A stretch of DNA of 16,289 bases, taken from Lentisphaeria bacterium (GTDB taxonomy: Bacteria; Verrucomicrobiota; Lentisphaeria; Victivallales; UBA1829). The notes beneath the pieces are model-generated. The model searched no databases. It was not told the DNA's origin and saw only the letters and a program-made list of their open reading frames with translations. The DNA is taken from positions 1 to 16,289 of the forward strand of contig JAFTIQ010000044.1 of assembly GCA_017456805.1 (NCBI GenBank), in the 5' to 3' direction. Below are positions 1 through 6,077 of this stretch, one piece after another. Position 1 is the first letter of the stretch. Each line of letters begins with the position of its first letter. The position numbers and the translations under genes are program-made.

Positions 1-1
1 T

Positions 2-160
2 CATGGCACAGAAGATCCGGTTATGTTGATTTCTGAAATGTATCGGATGCAAGAAGCTTTGAAAGATCATTCTGATGCAATTTTCCGTGCAATCCCAGGA
101 ACACATGATGCGCCCGCTCCGTTTTTTAACGAAGTCTTGTTAAGTCTTCTCGAAAAATAA
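2..160 (+). CDS. Alpha/beta hydrolase, C-terminal fragment (5' end outside window)
   Basis: Only the last 52 codons are present, reading in frame from base 2 to the TAA at 158-160. The fragment opens with HGTEDPV, which fits the strand and loop carrying the acid residue of the alpha/beta-hydrolase triad. It continues through an amphipathic helix to IPGTHDAP, which fits the catalytic-histidine loop, followed by the usual terminal helix. This spacing (acid, about 30 residues, then G-x-H-D) is typical of the C-terminus of acyl-esterase or peptidase-like hydrolases. The substrate cannot be inferred. The gene is followed after 47 bp by a decayed gene on the same strand. The family call is an inference from two motifs, because the nucleophile elbow is not in the window. 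Confidence 0.6.
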   Translation, partial: HGTEDPVMLISEMYRMQEALKDHSDAIFRAIPGTHDAPAPFFNEVLLSLLEK

Positions 161-207
161 TTTTTTTTGCGAAAAGAAGCCATGTAAAATGTAAAGGGGA
201 AAGTCTT

Positions 208-701
208 ATGGCAGAAAAACATGATATTTCAAAATATGATAAAGCTGTGTCTGTCAAAAATGAAACTCTGGATGCTTGCCGCCGCCGAAAAAACATTCAA
301 AAAGGCTTTGGATATGCAGCTGTTGGATACAGATGATCCCAAACTCTACTGAGCATTCGAAGGAATGCCGGAAAAAGATTGTCCCGATCCCCGCAAGCTG
401 ACTCAGATGCGGACAAATGCTTATATGGTGATCGCATTACTGAAACTGGAAGGTAAAATCAAAAACTTCTGGCTTGGTGGAGAACACAACACGCAGTTTA
501 TGGATCCTCTGTGTGATAAAACACTGCCTCCTTATAAATTTAAATGGTAATTCGTGGGGTACCAGCTATGCGCGGGATCTTTTTTATTCCCAAGGACTTG
601 TGTACAGTGCACATCTGCTTGAAAACAAAGAATTATATCAACAGGGAAAACAACTTTTTCTCAAAGTGCTTGATGCTGTCGAAGATCAGACTGATAATTG
701 A
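208..701 (+). pseudogene. Decayed gene, remnant possibly of an AGE-type epimerase/helical-barrel protein
   Basis: ATG at 208 follows a good ribosome-binding site (AAAGGGGA at about 193-200), so this was once a translated gene. The reading is now broken. Frame 1 runs from 208 to about 270. Sense then continues in frame 2 (AAAEKTFKKALD...) with an in-frame TGA at 350-352, probably an old TGG (Tyr-Trp context), and stops at 548-550. A third segment in frame 3 resumes near 541 (NGNSWGTSYARDLFYSQG...) and ends at TGA 699-701. Two frameshifts and one nonsense codon within 500 bp indicate decay, unless the assembly is poor here. The last segment, RDLFYSQGLVYSAHLL followed by amphipathic helices, is reminiscent of N-acylglucosamine 2-epimerase-like (alpha/alpha)6 proteins, but the match is weak. 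The remnant is also short for that family (usually about 400 residues), so internal deletion is likely. It ends 4 bp before the converging regulator gene. Confidence 0.65.
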
Positions 702-705
702 TAGA

Positions 706-2109
706 TCAGAGTTCACCGTTTTCTTTCAAATATTCTATGTACGGTTTGTATTCTTCCAGGAATGTGGCAGAGGCAGTTTCCAGAAAAATCCGGCGGCGCT
801 CCGGAATGTTGATCCGACTAATCGATTCAACTACTTTGTCAGGATTTTTATATCCAAGTAAAACTTCCATCGTTTCCAAATATAAATATCGTCCGGTAAA
901 ACCAACCAGGTCAAGATCCTGCATCGGATAAATCCCACGCATGTCAAACGGCGGAATCGTTACAGATAATGTTTCACAGATTTTTCGGTATTGCGAACGG
1001 TATACTCTGTCGTTCACGGAAAAGTTGATCTCCGGGGAAAGAAACAATTCCTGGATATGGTCCATCAAAATAAAACGGAAAAAGTCATATACGACATTTT
1101 CATGAGCTGTATTTTTTCCGATCGCCAGATGAAAAATGGTCTGACAGGAAAAACCGTCTTCCAGCAGAGGCTGTCCAAGAAGTTCAAACCGGTTTTCTGT
1201 GATCGGATGAGAGTTCAGATATCCTGCCATGATTCCCTGCTGTCCGCGGTGAAACAATTTTGCCATATTATTTGTGGTACTCAGAATCTTCTGCTGTCCG
1301 AGATATTTGGAAAAATGTTTAAAAAATCTTTTGATTTTCCGCGGATCCATCAGGAACTCATTGCCCCTGCGCCGGATATCGATTCCCCAGTTGGCAGCGT
1401 GATATACATACCCGAAAAAAGTAAAACCATGAACGCAAAGGCCCTTTGACTGCATATAATCTCCCCAGCTGAAACAATCATAGGGTTCTTTGAAATTCTC
1501 TTTTTTCAAACCGCATTTCCGCAGCATGTTTCTGTGTCCCCAGAATGCTCCGGGGGCATGAAATACAGGCAAGCCATACTGTTTGTTATATTGCACCCCG
1601 GTTTTGACGATATCTTTCACCATACCTTTGACGGCGGAAATTTTTGAAAGATCAATGGGACGGAACGGGGAACAATCCAGCAGAGGCAGCCAGAGGAGAT
1701 AGCAATCCGCACCGATATCAGCGGAAAGTTTCGGGTTGGCAACCAATTCGATCTCTACGGAAGGTTCCACCATGTGAAACATCTCTGCGACACGTTCCCA
1801 GTGGCGGTATTGGATGGCATTCACAGCGCTGGGAAGGGAAAATTTGAGTTTAACCATTTGATCCCGCCGTTTTACAGTTCCGGAAAGCAGCGGGGTAAAA
1901 TACATTCCTCTGCGGCCGCCGGAGGAATAAATCAGGCCTTCCTGGATCAGCATCACCAATGCCCGATGAACCCGGTTTTGTGACTCTTCCAGCTGTTCTG
2001 CAATCTCAATTTCCGATGGGATCCTGTCTCCCGGGCAATACCGGCTCAGGACTTCAGAACGGATGCGGGATGCAATCTTGGAAATATTTTTATAGACACT
2101 TATCCGCAT
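706..2109 (-). CDS. GntR-type HTH fused to a solute-binding-protein-like ligand domain (transcriptional regulator)
   Basis: This 467-residue protein has a winged helix at about residues 5-75. The wHTH carries GDRIPSEIEIAEQLEESQ, then a recognition helix with RVHRALVMLIQEGLIY, and a wing ending RRGMYFTP, the standard GntR pattern (PSE-x-E-LA ... R-AL-x-L-x-x-EGLI). Instead of a FadR, HutC or LacI-type effector domain, residues about 90-467 look like an extracellular solute-binding protein of an ABC sugar transporter. Examples are WERVAEMFHMVEPSVEIELV near its start, the usual SBP opening, and the later short aromatic-rich segments. There is no signal peptide, so it should act in the cytoplasm as a one-component sugar sensor. 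CCTTTC at 2116-2121 gives an AGAAAGG site 6 nt before the ATG. It lies 80 bp downstream of the GH95-like gene on the same strand, with its own candidate promoter. It may control that hydrolase. The ligand is unknown. Confidence 0.8.
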   Translation of the reverse strand: MRISVYKNISKIASRIRSEVLSRYCPGDRIPSEIEIAEQLEESQNRVHRALVMLIQEGLIYSSGGRRGMYFTPLLSGTVKRRDQMVKLKFSLPSAVNAIQYRHWERVAEMFHMVEPSVEIELVANPKLSADIGADCYLLWLPLLDCSPFRPIDLSKISAVKGMVKDIVKTGVQYNKQYGLPVFHAPGAFWGHRNMLRKCGLKKENFKEPYDCFSWGDYMQSKGLCVHGFTFFGYVYHAANWGIDIRRRGNEFLMDPRKIKRFFKHFSKYLGQQKILSTTNNMAKLFHRGQQGIMAGYLNSHPITENRFELLGQPLLEDGFSCQTIFHLAIGKNTAHENVVYDFFRFILMDHIQELFLSPEINFSVNDRVYRSQYRKICETLSVTIPPFDMRGIYPMQDLDLVGFTGRYLYLETMEVLLGYKNPDKVVESISRINIPERRRIFLETASATFLEEYKPYIEYLKENGEL

Positions 2110-2144
2110 AAAAGACCTTTCTGTTAAGATAAATCCTTTGATTT

Positions 2145-2173
2145 AGGATAGCACCGGTTTTAATAAATTGCAA
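2145..2173 (-). promoter_or_regulatory. Candidate promoter of the GntR-type regulator gene
   Basis: Reading the minus strand, TTGCAA (2168-2173) is followed by exactly 17 bp and then TATCCT (2145-2150). This would start transcription near 2138, giving a leader of about 30 nt. The spacer and flank hold a small inverted repeat, CCGGT / ACCGG, seen on the plus strand as ACCGGT at 2153-2158 and TACCGG at 2175-2180. It could be an autoregulatory operator. Both boxes are only partial matches to consensus, so the call is tentative. Read-through from the upstream hydrolase gene is equally possible. Confidence 0.35.
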
Positions 2174-2189
2174 ATACCGGGCTTGCGTT

Positions 2190-4793
2190 TTACTGATTCA
2201 AACGGCGATTGCGTATCTGTTCCAATCCGGCATAATATTCTGCCAATGATGGTTTTCCGACAAATGCACCCCTGCAGCCATCCGGCATGATCAAGTGCGG
2301 TTCTGCTTTCAAAATCTCTTCCTCCGATGCAATATACTCCGGCTCCTGAGTCAAAAACAATTCTTCTCCCGCTTCAAGGGAAAAGGTTTGATGATGTTCC
2401 GGAACAAAGGACTTCCCGTTCAGGAAAACAGTGCTGCCCTCTTCCCAGGGATTCAATAATGCAAAAGAGTGTTTTCTCTTCGCCTTGATCCTTACAAAAC
2501 GGATCTTTCCATTTTTCTTTTCGGAGGAGACCAGCAGACCGCCTTCTGCCTGAAGATCCCGGAACGATGCATCCCGATCGTCTGGATATGCCGGAAAAAG
2601 ACGGATCAAACCATGATAGCTCTGCATCAGCATCTCGCTGACCAGCAGCAGGTAAATGGCTGGTCCTTCCAGAACGGGATACATTTTTTCCTTGCAGGAG
2701 GGGTCTTCCGTTCCCTCTTCTTCGCTGCGTCCGCAGGCGACTTCAGAAATGGAAACCGGATCTCCGCCGCAATCGTGTTCGATGATCATATCAGGGATAT
2801 TTTCCGCATTTTTCTCGCTGAGATCCGTATCAGTAAGAAGGGCCATATTATGAGCGATCAGGCCGTTTGGTTTGACACATCCGTAGATCAAATCGCAAAG
2901 ATATTTCCATGCGATTTTCTTTTCGCACAAACGGCAAGCGGGGATCCCCCGATGATAAACTTTCCCCGTCCAGCCCTCAGTAAAGCCGTCATTGCAGCTG
3001 TATGAGTGCATGAACCCCTTCCAAGTGGGATTGAACAGCTCTTTTCTGCCCTCTTCGAACTGTCCTTCCGGAAATTCCGGATCCAGCTCACCTGCCGGGA
3101 AAACCGGTGTAAGGGTACGGGAATGATTGATATGATTTTCTGGCAATCCGGTCAGCGGGGAGAATCCGTAACAGTTTGTTGGATATGCCGGGAAATGATC
3201 AAGAATGTGCTGCCATTTTTCTCTGTCGGATTCGTCACAGCGGAGCAGCCTGGAACAGGCGACTCCGGCATGAAGCGTACTTTTCAGGAACGCCAGGGTG
3301 TCAATGGGATCCTGAAGATGAATGTAGAACAGTTCTGGATTCTGGCTGTATCTGAGGTGATAGCACTGTTCCGTTTCTTCCCATTGGAGGTATGCCGCAA
3401 AGAACCTGCAGACTTCCCGGACCACATCATAGCCGTATTTTTTCAGAAAATCCTGATCTCCGGTGTAAAGGAAATGACGATAGATCAAACAGCACCAGTA
3501 AGGACCGCTCCCCATGCACAAACGGAAAGGACCGGAAGTTATATCATGTCCAAGTGGACCGCAATTGAGCGGATAGTATGCTCCCGGCATTTTGAAGAGC
3601 GTTTTTGCATTATCCTGAGCCGTCGGAAGCTGATCATGGATCATCCGGAAGGTTCCTTCCGCCAATTCCGGACGGTTGATGGCTCCAGCCGGGATGACTG
3701 GAGCCTGAGCATTGTAATCGTTGGTAAAATATCCGAACCAGGGCAGCTGCTGTTTCAAATCGCAGGTTCGCCCGAACCACGGACCGCAAAGTCCCCATGC
3801 GGGGTTGACTTTCCCGGCGATCCCCAAATGATAATTGCTGAGATACCAGAGCTGTTCCAAACCGGGATCCCCAAGTTTTACTTCATTTCCAGTCCAGAAT
3901 CCATTCCAGAAACGCTTTGTTTTTTCCCGCAGTTTTTCGCTTCCGGCAGCAGCACATTTCCGGAGGTTTGCAATCAGTTCCGACGGGGAATCTGTGGGGC
4001 TGATACTCATAAAAACATCATAGTTCCCTGTAACAGAGATCTCTGCGGAATATGCCTCCTTTGCAATCCGTTCCACCTTCTGAGGTGCCGGACAGGGGGT
4101 GGATCTGATAAACCGGGAATAACGGTCCGCATAAGCAACGGGCTGATCGGGCCGTGAAACAACCAATACTGCGGCGGAGTACATCATGGATCCGATATTC
4201 TGCTGAAACGCAGCGGCATCTCCTTCCAGATAAAATTCCGGAGTCTGATACTCCGGCTGGGGTTCCCGGAACAGACGCACCCGCTGGGGGTAAGTTGCCA
4301 GACAGGAAACATTCCGAACTTGAATCACGAGGATATCTTCATCGGGAACCACAAAAGCGGTATGCACCGGATGGGAAAAATGACGATCCAGTTTTGCTTC
4401 AAGAAGACCGTCAAAAAGATGCAGTCTGCGGGAGACTTTGTGCGGGGCTCTCATTGTTGCCCGCTGGCCGGATTCCAAACGAAGGTTTGCTCCATAGGCA
4501 GGAACAGGTCTCAATCGGGGTTCCGGAGGATCTTCTTTTTCCATTTCTTCCCTGTATGGAAGGTTTTCATCGGCGATCCTGCGGATATGTTCTATCGAAT
4601 GACGCTGAAATTCCGTGAACCGGTTATCCCAGAGCGCATGATGATTTACGAGGAATTCCGGATAAACCCGTTCGGCATCGTAAGCCAGGGCGCACAGCGA
4701 ACCGTTTCCCGTTGAAATTCCATCCAGCCAACCGCAGGCCGGGGAATCATAGATCAAATCATATTGAGAAATCCGTTCCCGTAAAGTACTCAT
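2190..4793 (-). CDS. GH95-like glycoside hydrolase, (alpha/alpha)6 type, cytoplasmic
   Basis: This 867-residue protein has no signal peptide, so it probably acts on imported oligosaccharides. The N-terminal beta domain begins with GWLDGISTGNGSLCALAY, corresponding to the W-x-x-G-x-P-x-GNG-x-x-G-A motif at the start of GH95 alpha-L-fucosidases. The helical barrel carries LCGPWFG ... LPWFGYFTNDYNAQ (N358-D359-Y360-N361), the counterpart of the LQG-x-W ... PPW ... Y-T-x-N-x-N-x-E segment that holds the two catalytic asparagines. The end has the GH95-like signature LIRLFPAYPDDR-x-x-x-F-x-x-L-x-A-x-GGLLVS. Here the first asparagine of the pair appears to be Asp359, and the second is kept as Asn361. 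It may therefore be a relative with a different substrate (another L-sugar or galactose-type linkage), not a true fucosidase. GAAGAGG at 4804-4810 is the likely ribosome-binding site, 10 nt before ATG. The subfamily call needs a profile search. Confidence 0.65.
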   Translation of the reverse strand: MSTLRERISQYDLIYDSPACGWLDGISTGNGSLCALAYDAERVYPEFLVNHHALWDNRFTEFQRHSIEHIRRIADENLPYREEMEKEDPPEPRLRPVPAYGANLRLESGQRATMRAPHKVSRRLHLFDGLLEAKLDRHFSHPVHTAFVVPDEDILVIQVRNVSCLATYPQRVRLFREPQPEYQTPEFYLEGDAAAFQQNIGSMMYSAAVLVVSRPDQPVAYADRYSRFIRSTPCPAPQKVERIAKEAYSAEISVTGNYDVFMSISPTDSPSELIANLRKCAAAGSEKLREKTKRFWNGFWTGNEVKLGDPGLEQLWYLSNYHLGIAGKVNPAWGLCGPWFGRTCDLKQQLPWFGYFTNDYNAQAPVIPAGAINRPELAEGTFRMIHDQLPTAQDNAKTLFKMPGAYYPLNCGPLGHDITSGPFRLCMGSGPYWCCLIYRHFLYTGDQDFLKKYGYDVVREVCRFFAAYLQWEETEQCYHLRYSQNPELFYIHLQDPIDTLAFLKSTLHAGVACSRLLRCDESDREKWQHILDHFPAYPTNCYGFSPLTGLPENHINHSRTLTPVFPAGELDPEFPEGQFEEGRKELFNPTWKGFMHSYSCNDGFTEGWTGKVYHRGIPACRLCEKKIAWKYLCDLIYGCVKPNGLIAHNMALLTDTDLSEKNAENIPDMIIEHDCGGDPVSISEVACGRSEEEGTEDPSCKEKMYPVLEGPAIYLLLVSEMLMQSYHGLIRLFPAYPDDRDASFRDLQAEGGLLVSSEKKNGKIRFVRIKAKRKHSFALLNPWEEGSTVFLNGKSFVPEHHQTFSLEAGEELFLTQEPEYIASEEEILKAEPHLIMPDGCRGAFVGKPSLAEYYAGLEQIRNRRLNQ

Positions 4794-4839
4794 CCTTGAA
4801 AATCCTCTTCTCTTTTGCAGTTTTTATTATTTTTCACGG

Positions 4840-4867
4840 AATATATCAAATATTTATTTATTGTCAA
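4840..4867 (-). promoter_or_regulatory. Strong promoter for the GH95-like gene
   Basis: The minus strand reads TTGACA (plus 4862-4867, a perfect -35), a 16-bp A/T-only-rich spacer, then TATATT (plus 4840-4845, 5 of 6 with TATAAT). Transcription would start near 4833, leaving a leader of about 40 nt that includes the GAAGAGG ribosome-binding site. The spacer is an A/T palindrome (AAATATTTATTT), which could flex or bind a regulator. It lies about 45 bp downstream of the palindromic repeat, so this promoter does not depend on the repeat. Confidence 0.6.
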
Positions 4868-4911
4868 TAATGTAAAAAATATATTTAAAACTTTTTTGAC
4901 AGAGGCTTTAA

Positions 4912-5098
4912 AGGTAATTTCAAAAGTCCGGCAAAATTTGGCTGAAAAGAGATTGCTGATGAGCTGGAAACGGCAGTTTGAGCGTGGCTGGCTTGTTCTC
5001 CATAGCTTCAGCGAAGGAGAAAGTAACCACCGAAAACGCTCCATTTTCAGATCTCTGCAAGAATTTTCAGACATTTTTGAAGACTTTTGAAATCATCT
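4912..5098 (+). mobile_element. Palindromic MITE-like repeat, copy 1, with target duplication
   Basis: This non-coding element of about 187 bp is bounded by perfect 12-bp inverted ends: ATTTCAAAAGTC at 4917-4928 and GACTTTTGAAAT at 5082-5093. Outside them, CTTTAA is present directly on both sides (4906-4911 and 5099-5104), consistent with a 6-7 bp target duplication. Inside, the two halves pair again and again: CTGAAAA/TTTTCAG, AGAGAT/ATCTCT, CTGGAAA/TTTTCAG, GAGCGT/ACGCTC and GTGG/CCAC. The top is a hairpin with TTCTCC/GGAGAA and CTTC/GAAG stems. The bulges fall mostly on the 5' arm. A second copy starts at 16144 and matches almost base for base except at the apex. No transposase is present, so it would be mobilised in trans, if at all. 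The right-hand duplication overlaps the stop codon of the AraC-family gene, so the element landed precisely behind that gene and could also terminate its transcript. The rest of the gap 4794-5100 holds only the promoter above. Confidence 0.75.
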
Positions 5099-5100
5099 CT

Positions 5101-5931
5101 TTAAAAAAGATTTTCCCGGTGTTTTTTCCAGTAATTCGGAGATTCGCCCATCAGACGCTTGAAAAAACGTGAAAACGCAAATTCATTGCTGAATTTCAAA
5201 CGGAACGCGGTCTCCTTGATACTGCATCCGGAAGAGAGCAGATCCAGACATCTGCGGACAACATAACGGTCGATCATCTGTTTCGGGGTGATTCCGGTAT
5301 AGGCGGAAAAATTCCGGGAGAAACTCTCTCTGGATTCTCCGGTAAGTTTTGCGATATCGCTGACAGATGTTTGCGCATTTCCCTGATTGATAAGATATTC
5401 TGATATTTTGGAATACTTTCTCAGCAAAAGAGGTCCCCAGAAATCTTCTCCGGAATAATGATCCAGAAGAGAAATCAGCAGGGAATATATTTTTATTCCG
5501 GCGCGCTGGGAATCCGGAATGACCTGTTCCGGCGGAGAATAAATATATTGCAGGATCTCTCCGATCTCCTTTTCCCGGGGCAGAGCAACGATTTTCGGGC
5601 AGTTGGAAAACAGCTCCACGCCGGGAAGAATTTCCAAATGTGTGTGGATAGAGAGAAAATTCAGTTGGCTGCTCAACTTCCACCGTGTCGGGAGATAAGG
5701 CGGGATGAAATAAAGATTTCCAGGAACCATCTTGTGCCTTGTATGATGATCCTCAATATAACTCTCATCCCCCTCAGGAACGATCAGCGGACAGAACATT
5801 CTGTTAACGGGCATGCTGCACCAGTTCGGTGTATAAACCGGATGATACGTCCGCGAAAAATAACGCAATCGGAACGCTGCCTGATTGAAAACGGAAACGA
5901 GATCGACCCGTCCGCAAGAAAATTTATCCAT
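5101..5931 (-). CDS. AraC-family transcriptional regulator with cupin-type sensor domain
   Basis: This 276-residue protein has an N-terminal half (about 10-150) resembling the AraC-type cupin arm, with its short beta strands and the turn MVPGNLYFIPP. The C-terminal half (about 170-272) is the paired-HTH domain. SVSDIAKLTGESRESFSRNF is the first helix-turn-helix and SIKETAFRLKFSNEFAFSRF the second, followed by MGESPNYW, equivalent to the family's G-x-(S/T)-P-x-x-(Y/F)-(R/W). AAAGGAG (plus 5942-5948) lies 10 nt before the ATG and fixes the start. It is divergent from the glycyl radical enzyme operon with a 146-bp shared control region, the usual arrangement of an AraC activator and its target. 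The inducer is probably a small sugar, polyol or related metabolite. The stop codon lies in the target duplication of the downstream repeat, so the gene appears intact. Confidence 0.88.
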   Translation of the reverse strand: MDKFSCGRVDLVSVFNQAAFRLRYFSRTYHPVYTPNWCSMPVNRMFCPLIVPEGDESYIEDHHTRHKMVPGNLYFIPPYLPTRWKLSSQLNFLSIHTHLEILPGVELFSNCPKIVALPREKEIGEILQYIYSPPEQVIPDSQRAGIKIYSLLISLLDHYSGEDFWGPLLLRKYSKISEYLINQGNAQTSVSDIAKLTGESRESFSRNFSAYTGITPKQMIDRYVVRRCLDLLSSGCSIKETAFRLKFSNEFAFSRFFKRLMGESPNYWKKHRENLF

Positions 5932-5948
5932 GGACCCGGAGCTCCTTT

Positions 5949-6062
5949 GTTTTAAATTAATTTACATCCTGCCACAGGACAATGCAAATCACAAATTGGT
6001 ATTTTTTCGATCTTTTTTGCAATGGTAAAATAGCAAAAAAAGTGATATTGTATCAAAAGAAC
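5949..6062. promoter_or_regulatory. Divergent control region between AraC-type regulator and glycyl radical enzyme
   Basis: Three dyads stand out in this AT-rich region. TCCTG-CCA-CAGGA lies at 5967-5979. TTTTTTGC ... GCAAAAAA (6013-6020 and 6033-6040) is perfect over 8 bp, with a 12-bp centre. TGATA-TTG-TATCA lies at 6043-6055. There is also a direct TGGTA repeat (5997-6001 and 6023-6027, 26 bp apart), which could be AraC half-sites. On the minus strand, TTGCAT followed after 17 bp by TAAATT is a weak candidate promoter for the regulator. On the plus side a -10 such as TAAAAT (6026-6031) or TATTGT (6046-6051) lacks a good -35, as expected of an activator-dependent promoter. The dyads are seen directly. 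Their role as operators is inferred. Confidence 0.4.
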
Positions 6063-6070
6063 AGAGGAGA
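6063..6070 (+). promoter_or_regulatory. Ribosome-binding site that fixes the start of the glycyl radical enzyme
   Basis: AGAGGAGA lies 7 nt before ATG 6078. An earlier in-frame ATG at 5982 has no comparable site and would add 32 residues encoded by the operator-like region. The start at 6078 is therefore preferred. Confidence 0.75.
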
Positions 6071-6077
6071 TGAAATC

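Noticed and set aside
130..180. Terminator behind the alpha/beta-hydrolase gene
   Set aside because: CTTCT/AGAAG arms around an A/T stretch give only about 5 bp and the T-run lies inside the loop, so it does not look like a functional terminator.
4790..5074. 94-codon minus-strand frame covering most of the palindromic repeat
   Set aside because: It overlaps the start of the GH95-like gene and lies in the imperfect palindrome. Copy 2 loses 24 bases inside the matching region, and there is no domain. It is a product of the repeat, not a gene.
4912..5098. Integron attC site, CRISPR array or tRNA-like gene
   Set aside because: There is no integrase, no short direct repeats with spacers, and no cloverleaf with acceptor and anticodon. 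The second distant copy and flanking duplication point to a mobile palindromic element.
5982..6077. Upstream in-frame ATG that would extend the glycyl radical enzyme by 32 residues
   Set aside because: It has no ribosome-binding site, and it would turn operator-like AT-rich DNA into coding sequence. ATG 6078 has AGAGGAGA at ideal distance.
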